A stretch of DNA of 64,000 nucleotides from positions 1-64,000 of the forward strand of contig JAVTVY010016198.1 in NCBI GenBank assembly GCA_036873755.1, read 5' to 3'. Positions 22,601-37,600 of the stretch are shown here, piece by piece. Source of the DNA: Hanleya hanleyi. Lineage: Eukaryota > Mollusca > Polyplacophora > Lepidopleurida > Hanleyidae. Below the pieces are notes generated by a model that ran no database searches, had not been told where the DNA came from, and saw nothing but the letters and a program-made list of their open reading frames with translations. The position numbers and the translations under genes are program-made. The first letter of the stretch is position 1, and each line of letters opens with the position of its first letter.

Positions 22601-25600
22601 CAAATTTGGTATGCTTATTTGCCTAGTCAAGGACCTAGAAGCCTATTGAATTGGGATCTGATTGGGTGGAAACCTTGGCGGCCATCTTTAATTTTATGCA
22701 AAATGGATAATGATCCATATCACGGAAACCATTCAGCTGTTCAATACGAAATTTGATATACATCATCGATACATCAAGCAACTTTCAACGAATTACCAAA
22801 CAAGCTTTTCTGATTAGCTGGAAACCCTGGAGGCCATCTTTAATTTATGCGAAATTGATAATGATACATATCTCGGTTACCATTCAATTGTTTTATATGA
22901 AAGTTGGTATACATCATCGATATATCCAGATACTTTGAATCAGGACCTGACTGACCGAAAATCTTGGTGGCCATCTTTAATTTATGCAAAGTCATTAATG
23001 ATCTCTATCTCTGATTCCGTTGAAGTGCTCAATGTAAAATTTGGTATACATCATTGATGCATCAAGAGACTTACGATGAATGACAGATCTGGTTTCTCTG
23101 ATTGGGCAGAAATCTTGGCCGCCATCTTTAATTTATTCAAAATCTTTAATGATGTTCATCTCTGACCATTTAAGTGTTCGATATGAAACTTGGTTTACAG
23201 CATCGATGTATGAAGAGACTTGCATTAATGAAAAATAGCCCATGGGCTTCAATACCCCTCGGCTATCAGTTATTGTCTACACCCAGCAATCATGCATTGC
23301 ATATATATATATAACATCATCAGTGTATTTTTCGAACTAGATAACAAAAATGTGATCTAGTAGGATTGAATGTAGTTCAGCTTTTGCCAAGGCCGGAGGT
23401 TCTGGTAGAGCATGACCGAATTCTTAGCTCTAAATATACTCTTTTAAAAAGCTTATAATCCAATCAAGTAATTTTATCTTGGAAATATAGATCAAGGTCA
23501 GTCATCTTCAAAAAATTTCAAGTCAATTCTAATCGCATAGGGAACATGAATTTGGAGATCTTAAACTTAACATATAGAATTTGACCTTTTAAAAATAGGT
23601 CAAGGTCAGTGATATTCTTCATTAGTCTTCAGGTCCAGCCATAAGTGATATAAATTTGTACAATGTAGATATCTTTCATAGAATATTGTACTAAATAGAA
23701 TCTGACTTGGATAAAATAGGTCAAGGATAAAATAGGTCAAGGTCAGCCATCTTCAGCATACCTTTGGAGCATCACCAGATGTACACATGGTATTAATTTG
23801 AAAAGCCTAGCTATATTCTTCATGTTAGACCATAATAAACAGTATATGACCTATAAAAAATAGGTCAAGGTCAGTCAACTGGGATAGGCTTCTAGTCAGT
23901 CATGAGTTGTATGAGTGATATGAATTTGGAGACCCCAGCTTCAATCCTTCCAATAATATAGCAAATACTAAAATTTGATCTTGATAAAATAGGTCAAGGT
24001 CAGTCATCTTCAGTACACCTCTGGTCCTTCACCATGTGTATACATAGTATCAATTTAGAACCCTGGATATATTTCTTCATGTTAGACCATAATAAACCGT
24101 ATATGACCTTGAAAAAATAGGTCAAGGTCAGTCAACTGGGATAGGCTTCTAGCCAATCACCAGTTACATAAGTAATATGAATTTGGAGACCCTAGCTTCA
24201 ATCCTTAAAAAAATATAGCAAATACTATAATTTGACCTTGATAAAATAGGTCAAGGTCAGTCATCTTCAGTACACCTCTGGACCGTCGCCAGATGAATAC
24301 ATAGTATTAATTTGGAAAGCCTAGCTTTATTTCTTCATCTTATATCACAATAAACAGTATATGACCTATAAAAAATAGGTCAAGGTCAGTCAACTGGGGT
24401 AGGCTTCTAGTCAATCACCAGTTGCATAAGTAATATGAATTTGGAGATCCTAGCTTCAATCCTTCAAAAAATATAGCAAATACTAGAATTTGACCTTGAT
24501 AAAATAGGTCAAGGTCAGTCCTTTTTAATAGACTTCTGACCCTTCACCCGATACATTTGTGGTATGAATTTACAATGCCTGGCTATAATTCTTCTTGAGA
24601 TATCGTGTTCACAAGAAAGATGGACGGACAGACAGACGACGCTGACGACGACAATACCCTTCGGGCAAAATTTGCCCGAGGGGTAATAACCACATTAGTT
24701 CCTCTGAGTGGCGGGAAGGATGGGCAGCCATCTTTAATTTATTCAAAATCATTAATGATTTCTATCTCTAACAATGTTCAAATGCTCAATATAAAATTTG
24801 GTATACATTATCGATGCATCAAGAGATTTGTTTCTTTGATCATTGGATACCTTAGGGGTCATTTCTAATTGCGAAATTTTTGATAATCTGTATATTTGTC
24901 ACTTGACTGCTTGGTGTTCCTGACATCTTAGTTCAAATTGAATACATTATAAATGGCTGGTGCCCAGAGCCGAGGGGTTTTCAAATGCGCAGCTTCGTAT
25001 TGTATAGGTAAGTGGGTCCATTGTCTGTAGATCTTGGTTGGAATTTGTTTTCATGCCAATCCGCCTCCTGGGGGACAAGTTAAAATTGCATCTCCAGACA
25101 ATAACTTTTGAAAACCTTCAGGATTCTTTCAAATTTGATGTGTGGGTACCTTGCCTCAAGATCTGGCTTGAGAATATTTTTCATGTTGATTCATATACAG
25201 GGGGCACCACCTGAAAGCTAAGTAAAGTGTTTCCAGACAATAACTTTTGAAAACCTTGACGGATTCATTTCAAATTTGGTGTGTAGGTACCTCACCTCAA
25301 TTTCTCGTTTGGCATTGTTTTTCATGCTGATCCACATATAGGTGGTGCCACCTGGGGGCCACCAACCTTGACTGAATTTTTTCTGAGTTTGGTATATGAA
25401 TACATGTACCTTACCTGAAGGTTTCGCTTGGGATTGTTTTTCTTGTCGATCAGACCATAGGTGGTGCCACCGGTAGGCCAAGTTAACATTTTCTATTTCC
25501 AATGTCAAGGAATCTTGCCTCAAGATCTCGGTTGGAATTTTTTTTTATGCCTATATGCCTATACATGGCGCTAACCTGTGGGCCAAGGTAAAATTGCATT

Positions 25601-28600
25601 TCCGGACAGTAACTGCACGTTGTAACGAAACGGATTCTTTTATATTTGGTATGTTGGTACCTTCCCTCGAGGTATCCTATGGGGCCATGTTAATGATGTT
25701 TTATGTTTTTACTTTCTTCACAAATAATGATTTCCTTTACTAAAGAGGCAAAAGGGATGCGTTCTCGATCGTATTCGATTGACTGTATCTAGTTTCTTCA
25801 ATATTTGGCATATACCGTATGCATTCCTTGTGACAATATGTTGATTGGTATTGTGTTTCAGAAACATCTTCCTGAAGGTGGCGCCACTAGGCTTCTTTCC
25901 GTTATTTTGTGCTGCGACTTTGAAACGCTTTGAAATGTCACTCGAAATTTGGTTTCTGGGCAATAACTTGAGAGCTGCTCATCGAATTCTTGGACCCAAA
26001 TTAGGCATGCATATACATTGTACCTTGCCATGAGATGTTGCTTGGGATCCACTTCTGCTTAGAAGGTGATGCCACCTTAGGGATGACAAAATCTGGAATT
26101 TGTTTTTGGCCAATAACTTGAGAACTGCATACATTCTTCTCAAATTTAGCATGCATGTACCATGCCAGGAGATGTTGCATGGGATTGCCTTTCATTCATG
26201 CACTTACAGGTGGTGCCACCTGGTGGCAAAATCCCAAATTTGTCTTCGGGTAATAACATGACATAAGATGTCACTTGAGATTGCGCTTTGCTCACTTGCG
26301 CCTACAGGTAGCACCACGTCCTCATGTCAAAATCTAAATTTGATTTCATTCATCGGATTCTTCTCCAATTTGGTACGGTATGCAGATACCATGCCAGAAT
26401 ATGTCCCCTGGGTTGTAGTTCGCCTGCTTCTGCATTATAGGCCTACTGGTGTTGACACCTGGTGGACAAATCTGAAAATTGTTCTGGCAATAATTGACAA
26501 TGGATTCTTCTCAATTTGGTATTTATATGTCCAAAGATGTCGCTTGGGATTGTGTTTCGCACACGTCTTGTGCCTATAAATCTAAATTTGGTTTCCGGGC
26601 AATAACTTGAAGACCCCTCTTCAGATTCTTCCCAAAGTTCGTATGCTGATACATGTACCTAGACAGTAACTCTCTGTTAAATCAGGATATTTATAATTAA
26701 CAGACAGTGTCAGCGTAACAGTTCCAGCTGTCTCCCCTTCAGTGATTGGTCATTCGACCCCGCCATTTTAAACTAATACGAGCATTTTTCATTGGATCAC
26801 TATTTATAGGAGCCACCCCAATCTTCATACACAACAACGTGACTGTCTCAGTTGACTGATGACATAGCGCGGCCTCGTTTTTGATTTCAAAATCTGCCGT
26901 CTAACTGGGAAAATGTTGCTGCATCAGTCGATCATTGGCCCTCCGTAGAACGGTGCAATACTATAGGCTAATACATGTACCATATGCCATGAGATGATGC
27001 TTGGGATTGCATTTCGCCCACTGCACCAACAGGTGGCAACACCTGGTGGCAAATTTAAAATTTGGTTTCCGGGCAATAGGTTGAGGATGCCTTCAGCTTC
27101 TGGTCAAATTTGGTTTGCAGATAATGCCTTGATGTCACTTGGGGTTGCGCTTCTCGGTTACAGAATTTCCATGCTTCATGGAAACTATATTACAGAAGCA
27201 ATCAACTTTCAGTCAACCGTTCGGAGTTGATCTTATAACTTGGGAAGGCAGAAAGATCCTTCCACATCCAACGCCTATGAAGCAGCAGTTGCCTCCCTCA
27301 TGTATATCCCCTGAGACCAACAATGCTAAAAAATATGGCTGCCATTTCGGCGGGGGACCTAGCATCCTCTGGCTGCTTGTTATTGTCATATTTGGTCAGG
27401 CGAGAATGTGTACTTGTCATCTTGAGTGTGTGAAAAAACCAACTGACCTACACCACAGTCTTCCAGTGTCTGATCATCTTTCAATATTAGAGATTCATCT
27501 TCCTCTGTATTGATCACCAAATCATTTGCCTGAATTCATAAAAAGAAAATGAAAGTGTGGCACTTGTAATAAAACCAATCCCATGATGTACTCTATATTG
27601 CACACTGAGATCATGAATGCAACCTGGTATGTTGAGATCCGAAGCTGGATAGTGTAGATATAGTTATCCATCATGAATCATTTCCTTGATAGTTTGTGAG
27701 TACATTGGATGGTACTCCTTTTCCTGGAGTTGTTTTGCAAGAAGATGTCCATAGCAGAGATGTTGAATCTGAATACAGGGCCATATAGTCAGGATATCTC
27801 AAGGGGTGGTACACTTTCGCTTCAGAAGGGCACATTAGCATGGGCATCGTTAAGCGCGGCTGTTGGGTGTGAATGGCCCCCACACAGGGACCAGAACGCA
27901 TGTTATTTCCCTACATTGGACAACACACTACCATTCCCTCTAATAAGTAGCATAGGATATGACCCCCTCTGAAGAAATTCTGGCGACTTCCATGATTATG
28001 GGGGTTGCTTCTATATTAGAAGGGCATTTGTTTGAAGAAAAAAAAATTCAAAAGGGAGATTTGCCCCAATCTTGGTAAACCAAGATGGTAAATCAGGGGA
28101 ATACCATCCAGACGTAACACTATGAACATTCAAGCAAAATGTTCGCCGATATTCTACGAGATCCCATAATAAGCCAATCATGATAATTTCTGCCTTTTCA
28201 CATTTTAACAATGATTAACATATTAACACCTTCACACGACACAATCTTTTGATATTTTCTACCGCCTAACAAAGCCAGACTTTTCGGTGAGAGTAAACCC
28301 TTTGATGTTCAAATTTGGATACTGTTTCCCGATAATGTTTACTATATTGCTCCATGTGCTACCATGTGTAATTAGTGTGAGTGTGATTTTAAAATTGTTT
28401 TACCAAGCTAGCCACCCGATTGGCTAACAAATTTAGTGTGGATTTCGCACGGGATTTATATAGCGCTAATATTCCGTTATATTATATCTGAGTTCACTGA
28501 GATTAGGTTCGCCCAAACCACATGAACTTGGCTATGGCCCGGAATACTGTGACGGATAATGACGTCGCCTACGCCAAGATAAAAGAAATTCTTCATACAC

Positions 28601-31600
28601 CGATCTAAAATGTCATTGTCACCGAACCCCGTATCAATTCATACGTTCATTGGTCGATTACAAGGCTTGAAATATCCATATCACGACAAACGGGTTTGAA
28701 ATAATTCACACACGGGTTTGAAATAGTTTGTAACCTGTTGCCCTTGACTACCGATCAAAACGAGGCTACGGAAATTTATCTGCTACAGATCGCAAAAAAA
28801 TGTCAAATTCAGCTGAGCGAAGGTTTGTTGCACTTTTATCTCGACTGTGGGCTTTTTTTCATACGCCCGCCAAAAGGCGGACGTATTATGTGATGGCGGT
28901 TTCCGTCCGTCTGCCCGTCTGTCTGTCTGTCCCAGCGTCTGTCCGTCCCTCGTGTCCGGTCTATATCTGGGACAGTTTTCTATCTACAGTTCAAATTTTT
29001 GGTGAGTGGATACCCTACGGGGAGACGATGTGTCGCGTACCAAAATGAAGGTCGAGGTCAGAGGTCAAAGGTCACTGGCCTACAAAACAGGAAATCACTG
29101 AAGTGTTCGTGTCCGGTCTATATTTCTGAACGTTTTCTATCCACAGTTGCAATTTTTTGTGAGTGGATACACTAAGTGGAGAAGATGTGTCGCGTACCAA
29201 AGTCGACGTCAGAGGTCAAAGGTCACTTGCCTAAAATCAGGAAATCATTGACAGTTTTCTATCTACAGTTGTAATTTTTGGTGAGTGGATGCCCTAGGAG
29301 GGAACGATGTCTTGCATACCAAATCTAGGTCGAGGTCAGAGGTCAAAGGTCAGTGACAGAAAAATCAGGAAAATAATTAAAAATTTCTCAATTTTTTGTG
29401 AGTCGCATTCCAAAAAAAAGGTTACGGTCAAAGGTCACTGTGACCCAAAAACAGGAAATTATTAAAAATAATTTTTTTTTGTGTCAGTAGATACATTACG
29501 GGAACACGATGTGTCACCTACCAAAATGTAGGTCAAGGTCAAAGGTCAAGGTCACTGTGACCCCAAAATTGTGAAATTGTTAAAAATCATGATTTTTTGA
29601 GTCCATTGAGAAATTACGAGGAGCCGTTTCGTCATGTACTGAAATTTAGATCCAGGTCAATGGTCAAGGTCACTGTGACCCCAGAATCAAGGTCAAAGGT
29701 CAGTGTGACCTAAAAATCAGGAAATCATTAAAAATTACTAATTCTTTTGTTAGTAGATTCAATAGGGCAAAATGAAGTGTCGCATACCATAAATGAGGTC
29801 AAGATCAAAGATCACTGACCCCCAAAATCAGGAAATTATTAAAAAATAACATGTTTTTGTGTCAGTAGATACATTAGGGGGACACGATGTGTCACATACC
29901 AAAATGTAGGTCAAGTGACCTGGTCAAAGGTCAAGGTCACTGTGACCCCAAAATCGTGAAATTGTTAAAAATCATGATTTTTTGTCTCCATTGAGAAATT
30001 ATGGGGAGACGATTTGTCATCTACCAAAATTTAGGTCAAGGTCAATAGTCAAGGTCACTGTGACTCCAGAATCAAGAAATCTTTGAAAATTACTTTTTTT
30101 GTGTCAGTAGATACATTAGGGGGACATGATGTAGCACATACCAAAATGTAGGTCAAGGCCGAACATCGAGGTCACAGACCCCCTAAATCATGAAATTCAT
30201 ATAAATCATGATTTTTTTGTGTCTATTGATACATTGAGGGACAACGATGTGTCGTGTACCAAAATTTAGGTCAAGGTCAAAGGTCAAGGTCACTTATCCC
30301 AAAATCAGGAAATCACTAAAAAATAACTTTTTTCTGCCAGTAGATACATTAGAGGGACATGTGTTACATACCAAAATGTGGGTCAAAGGTCAAGGTCACT
30401 CACCCCAAAATCAAGAAATGCCTGTCAAAGACGAAGTCGTGTAATGCGATGTTGCGTTCTGTCCATTCATCCATTAAAATTTGTTGTCCATGCGATATCT
30501 CTAGTTTCAAGGTATGGAATGTTACCAAACTTTGAGCATACCTTACTCGCATGTCAGAGAGGACAGCCATATATTTTGAGATCTATTTGTCCAAGGTCAC
30601 AGTCCTTCAAAACTGAATCAAGTTTAGCTGACCATATGTGTTAGGTTGGACTATTCAGAGTTCTCTCCCCTACATGTTTATGACATTCGTCCCGTGGAGT
30701 TGTCTCCCATAATTGAAACACCTACATTTAGTTAAACTGTTGTGAAATAAAAACCATACATTTACTAATTTAACGGAGAGAGGGGTCCTTCATGAACTCC
30801 ATACCTGTTTATTAACTCAAGAACAAAGGTTTACTTCATCACTTCCTTCATGAAAAATTCTCTCGTTTGAAAGGAATCCATTTGCAGGAAAACTACTATT
30901 TTCTTGTGCTTGACTAATTGTCGATTTCAGTGTGGGATATGTGAGCTCTCGGCTCTTGCTTCAAGGTCAACTAGTTATCAAGGGTTAAGCTCATTTTAGT
31001 TTATCATTCAGTATAAGATGTTATATATGTTACATTCTCAGAAGCACAAAATTGTAGGCTAGTTACTAATTGGAATCAAGGCTATTGAACAACCTTGAAA
31101 TTTGGACCAATGTAATTCCAGATACACAGGCGTATTTTGAAGCCCCTTGGGCTCTTGTTCAGCTTTCTTCCAATGAGGATTGTCTTTCAATTCGAGAATA
31201 TACGAGTGAAATGAGAAAGAATCCATTATTTGGTGACAAAATCGTTGTCTAGGTTCAGGGTTGAAATTTCACAGGCAGGTCACAAAAGCGCGGCTCAGGG
31301 TTGAAATTTCGCAGGCAGGTCACAAAACCCGATCAACCCTTCCTCAAACCTAGATAACTCATAATGTCTGCGATGTGACTATGCAATTTTGCATAGTGAC
31401 GTCCCGAGGAATAACACGATGTGTACTTCTGATTGACTGAAGCTCCACACGGGTATTAAGCATTAAACTGGTCCAGGTAAATTTCTGGCGATATTTTTAA
31501 CTGAGAAAGGTGTGGATGTTATGAATGTGCTGAAAATAAATTAACTTTGAACAATTGAAAAACCTCTTTGTTAATAAATCATTGGGAGTTCAGCAGTAAA

Positions 31601-34600
31601 AGCTAATATTTAGTGAGAGTACAGTCTAGCCTCACTATAAGGTGCCTCGATTTTGGCACTGATTTTGGTGTCTCCCAATTTAAGAAATGCATACCATTTG
31701 GACCCTTTTACAAGGATGAAAATCCATAAGGTGGTCCCCAATAACACCATTATAGAGAGGTTACACTGTATTCTTACATCAGTGATAATGTGCATCATCA
31801 TAGAATGCGTGTCATTCAATGCTCTTGGACTATTATAACTAGGATAAATAATCCATCCAAGCCTCAATGCATCTACATTGTGAATTATTTCAAGAGAATT
31901 ATTCCACATGATCTGAAGATACTTAGTTCACTAACCTTTGTTCCATGTGCCTGATGTGATATCTTCAAAGTATCTGTAAAACATACAAATATCAGCTTAC
32001 ATTGAACTGGATCCAACCGCTGTTTCAAAATGTATTTTTTAAGGGAAAAGAAGGGGAAGTAACCTTGCCTAAATAAATGCTCGGAACAGGAACTGGGCGG
32101 GGAACTTTGCAAGAAAAATTACAATTTCAGTCACCAGATCAAAACTCAGTATTTTGGCCCCTGCTCCTGAATCAAAGGATTTGAGTGATTCATTCATATA
32201 AACACACTGGAAAGCATGCGTACATATGACGTCAACAATGGAAATGATGTACACAGCATGGCGTTTGAGAATGTTGCAGTTGCTGTGACTAATGATAAAA
32301 AAAACATGTCAATCATTCTGGTCCCTTGATGCATCACTCCTAAACCCATGACCCTCTAGTGTCGGCCTTATTCTTTATCTCTGGTCACTGTAGTGTTCAA
32401 CGTACCAGCGTGGAGGCTATATGAAGGTAAGTTTTTGTTTGAAAACATGAAAATTTATAGTGTGAAATTTTTGAAGCTTTTTCAAACTGAAAATTGACCA
32501 CCACAAACCCATGCCTATAAACAGACGAAAGGCGGAGGATCGAAAGAAAGTGCAGATGACAGTAGACGGGGGCGCGAGACCATAATTGATGATGACTGTG
32601 TTGAAGTTAAAGGGATTTTTAGTGTAACTCCCACAAATCCCGCAAATCATCTATGGTAGCCGCACCGAAAAGGATGTGAGGGGCTGTTCCAGGTGAGGAG
32701 TTGAGCCCATAAAGCTGTTCATTTAATGATAAGAATGTACTCGTCCCCTCCCCTCACTCCGCTTTTCTTCATAGAAAAGAATTACAAGCATCTAGTCCGT
32801 CATTCATAATTCAGTCGTCGTCCATTAAAGAATATCCGCGTCCATAATTCAATTCCGAAGACCAGCCAACTCACCACCAAAAGCTCGATAAAACAGACCC
32901 ATCGACGTTTATTGTGATAATGGATCCCCAGTAATGGCTTGAGCTGCCACCAGCAGTCCTAGTTTCATCCTTAACCAGGGTCCGACCCCGTAGAAAGGAG
33001 CGAATATCGTCAAAAATCTTCAGGACCATGCCCTCATAATCTCTGATATGGACGTATTTTCCCATATTGCCCAGGAAGCAGCCAACGCTACTGAATTCCT
33101 GAGCCAACATCCTAACAATCTCTGAGGCATCAGACGGCGTGAAAAGATATGCAAACTTGATAGTTCCGAAAGCCAGGAAGAGACCGAATTCTTCAATATA
33201 ACCTGCTCGTATCGAGGATTGAAGAGAATAAATACACCTACGCCCACCCTCAGATGCTGTTCGAGTATACCGCCAAATCTTGAACAGGACAACATATTAT
33301 CTGCTTCCGGGCCAGTTCCAAGGAAGTCTGATACAGCTGGTACCATAAACTCTCTGGAAGACGTGTCGTTGATCGCCTGGTTTTTGGACAGCACCTCAAG
33401 AAAGTGAACAAGACATGTGAACCTCAGACCAATCCGAAGTATGACGTATCATACGAAAATCGACAGCATGCAGTTCTGACAGTTGGGTTGTTCATTCGCA
33501 AAAACCAGCCTAATTGCCAGTTTATACGTAAGAAACTTCATGTAAATAGGAATAGGTACAAGGTCAAACGGGACAACAAACGCTGTAAAACAAGAGCCGA
33601 ATTCCACTTGCCCAACTGGAAAGACTTGACCAACTCTGCCAGGTTCTTATTACAGGAAGGGTTGACACCAGTTTCCAACTCAATAATCCTGGAAATAGTC
33701 ATACAATAACCTTCTACAGCGCAAGGAGCCAAACCCCGGTCCTGCAGTAGATGAAGCAAGAAATCAGTTATTTATTGAAAAGATTAATCAGGTAGTGGGA
33801 AACGATGCCAGCGTACTTATAAGAAGTCATATGACCACACAGACAAGTATACTGACTGCATATTTCTAAAAACATCACAAGAACCAAAAGTTATCCCTGT
33901 GATGATCTGTATCTCAGCCATACTTTTATTGAAGCTGTTCAATTGGACATCTTGAATGACATGACCACACGGCCTCGAGCATCAGCGTGCGCAGTATTAG
34001 ATACAAATATCTCGGAGCGATGATGTAATAGTCCTACTAATTCATCTGATGGAAAATGATGAATTAGACGACCCCCAGATAGAAGAAAAAATGGCCCAAA
34101 CTAGGGAGTAGCTATAGAATGCATGTTCGTATTCAAAACAAATACATGTGCGTCCTGGCGCCGATCAAGCACTTCATTCCCCACCATGTTTACAAGTCAC
34201 AAAACTACAATCACAGTGATTTGTACAGAGGGCAAGCCTCGGGCACGAAACGTCCACCAGCAGAATCTCGCCATGTACATGCAACAATTAAACACATTAA
34301 AAAGGTGATGGAAAACGATGCCGGTATACTGATAAGAAATCAGATGACCCTACAGACAAATACACTGACTGCATATTTCTGAAAACATCACAAGAATCAA
34401 CATGACGCATGTGATGATTTGTATCGCCTTTATTGTAGCTGTTCATGTGGCCATCTTAATGAAAACTTGATTATGATTGGTAAACGGCTGAGGTAAGCAT
34501 CTCTGGTGAAGGAAATCATCATATTGGTTACTGCGTGAGAAATTACAAGCATCTAGTCCGTCATTCATAATTCAGCCGTCGTCCATTAAAGAATATCCAC

Positions 34601-37600
34601 GTCCATAATCCAAAGACCTATTCCATATTCCATATAACAGTATTAGCACCAAATTCAAAAGGACAATCATAATATACACAAACATAGGCTAGTTTCCTGC
34701 AAGAGAGAAGCGGTCAATAGTTTTCAATGATGCTGACAAGACATCAACATGTTCCAAAAATATAAAGTCTGTATCGCTGATCAGTACTCTTAATCCATAA
34801 TAATCGTTGTGAAGTCATCTAGAAAATGATGTATCTCAGTCACGCTTTGATTGTGACTGTTCATTTGAACCCCATGAGGATCTTGAAGTGCATGGGTGCA
34901 TATGGCCCCTAGCCCAGGGTTAAACGGAATTAGATACAAGATACGAAACGTAACGCCATAGATCTTGCATGCTACGCTCGTATTTTGCTATCAGCATGCG
35001 ATATGTATCGAGAAACTTTGAGTGGAGGCATTTGTTGGAATAGCCCTTATTCCAACATTCTCTTTTATAAGTTTCTGCAACAATGATTTGTGACGTTGAT
35101 TAAAATCGTCACATTTAACACAGGATCTAGCAAATGCTACTAGGCGAGATATGTATACGCCATATGCAGGTCCCACTGGAATATTACTATCCAGAAAGGA
35201 ATAGTTTACGATGTCAAAATTGTAATCATCTCTTTTGTCATAAAGTCGAGGAGAGAGAATGCCCGCTTCATTTTTATAGAGATATCTAAATATGATGTGC
35301 CTGTAGGGCTATATCTGTAGTTTCCTTCAAATCCAGTGAAGGTGGATATATATCCTTCACTGTGTCATTTATATAGTGATTATCCACAGCGAGAAGATCG
35401 TCTATATAGCGTTTGGTGAATGAGAAGGAATGGGCTTTGAATGGATCGGTTTTTGAAAGCGCCTGCATATAGTCATATTCATAAGAGAACAGATACAGGT
35501 CAGCCAACAGGGGTGCACAATTAGTACCCATTGGAATTACAACACATATAAGGGAAGTGGGAAGAGGTGCCGACATACTGACTGCGTCACATGACTTCAC
35601 AGAATAGTCTTCTGGTTAACCTATTCTAAAGCACATACCAAGAATCTAACGATTCGTGATATGTGTTGTATCTCAGGTACGCTTTTATTGTACCTGTTCA
35701 TGTGGCAACTTGGATGATATGACCACACGGCCCCTAGCACCGGCATAAGCGGTATTAGATACAAATCTAGAGAGCTATGATGGAAATGCTCTGACAACTC
35801 GTATATTGGACATTGGTGAGCTGTTTCGCTGTGACAACTCGTACACTGGGGATTGGTGAGCTGTATCGTCGTCAGATGAAACTGACGGCATTTAACACAA
35901 AAAACTAGTCTGTGAGGCCCGATGTCGACCCAGCATCAGCTTCCCACAAATGCCAACATATATCAAAGACCAAAAGATCTGCACAGGGGGCGGGCCTCGG
36001 GGACGAAACGACCACCAGCAGAATCTCGCCATATACAGGTAGAAATTACAACACATATAAGGGAAGTGGGAAGAGGTGCCGACATACTGACAGAGCCACA
36101 TGACTTCTCAGTATAATCTTCCAGTTAACCTATTCTAAAGCACATACCAAGAATCTAACGATTCGTGATATGTGTTGTATCTCAGGTACGCTTTTGTTGT
36201 ACCTGTTCATGTGGCAACTTGAATGATATGACCACACGGCCCCTAGCACTGGCATAAGCGGTATTAGATACAAATCTAGAGAGCTATGATGGAAATGCTC
36301 TGACAACTCGTATATTGGTTACTGGTGAGCTGTTTCGCTCATTCGCAACTTCTCGGGGATCTCCGTTTTGAGATGTCCCTCGAAGGCCATTGAGGCCATT
36401 TTGGACTAGAGCGTGGTCATGTGACTTCGGTCTGTCAGGGACCTGTCAGTGACGTCACGGGAATTATATCTTGTCAATACGTGGCGTGTGTACCATTTAA
36501 ACTGATGGTTTTCTATTGAAACGTGCTTCGAATGAAAAGAATAAACAGTTTTTAGAATATCTGACGTAAATCAGAGGCTCGCAGGGAAATATTTGCTGGT
36601 CGGGGATTAAGGCTTCCGCGAGAGTGATTGGGCTTCGGAGCCGCGTCACATCTGGAGATTCATAGGAAATTCATGTTGTCGTCGCCCGAGCGTAGAATCA
36701 GTCCCCTTCGTAGATTTCCGCTCGGGAGTTCCGAATGCTGTTTCGCTGTGACAACTCGTACACTGGGGATTGGTGAGCTGTGTCGTCGTCAGATGAAAAT
36801 GACGGTATTTAAAGGTCAACCCAAACGCTCTGAGGTCAAAAATATAAAAAAAATGATATTTTTTTCATAATTTTGTGCAGTCTGGTTGGCGAGATATTGC
36901 CGTTTGAAAGGTGAAAATCGCTCTCCTGTCAATTCCAGCTGTGACGTCACGGAGGGAAGCCGTCTTGTATTCTCTATGTTAAAGCCGTATACCACAGTCG
37001 TAAGTAGCTGCTGATTTCTGGAGATTTTCGGAGTATCGGGGCATGATTTGTTAAATATGCCGCGACGTTGTGTAGTGGGAGGTTGCAGTTTTACTACAGA
37101 TGACGGTGTTAGTATTCATTTGTGGCCTAAAGACGAGAAAATCGCTGCAAATTGGACGAAATTTGTACGCAACACGAGAGTGTGGAAGGAGGGCCCGAGC
37201 CAGTACTCGTATAATTTGCTCGGCACATTTTGACAGAAATTAGACATCATTCGAGGACATCTACAGCGTAGCAGTTGAATTCGGGTACAAACCAAAACTA
37301 AAGAGAACAGCTATTCCAACTATCAAACCAGAATGATAGTGAATGAAAGAACAATCAGAATGTGACGGCAAAGAAATCGGACAAGGAGAATCTATCACGG
37401 ACATCGGCTGAACGAACCTAGCCTGCAAGCCAGGCCTCGGGCAGGGAGACGGCTGTACATGCCCTGCTCGCTCTCTCGTGGCATTTGTTGCTTGAGCACC
37501 TACAGGTTAGACTGGATGAGTCTCTATTTCATATTATTTAATAATAATAAAATGATCTTTCATGAATATACATGTATATACGTTTGATAAGTAAATAAAT

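Noticed and set aside
35666..35764. Cloverleaf interpreted as a tRNA gene
   Set aside because: No B-box (GGTTCRANYCC), the middle arm has a 17-nt loop, and the arms do not have tRNA proportions.
35980..36040. Hammerhead ribozyme in the 509-bp unit (ggacgaaacg motif)
   Set aside because: GAAAC flanked by complementary bases is present, but no CUGANGA core lies at a suitable distance with a matching stem II on either strand.
37057..37336. THAP frame as a functional host gene
   Set aside because: It has a frameshift before the C-x2-H pair and an in-frame TAG, and lies between transposon ends.
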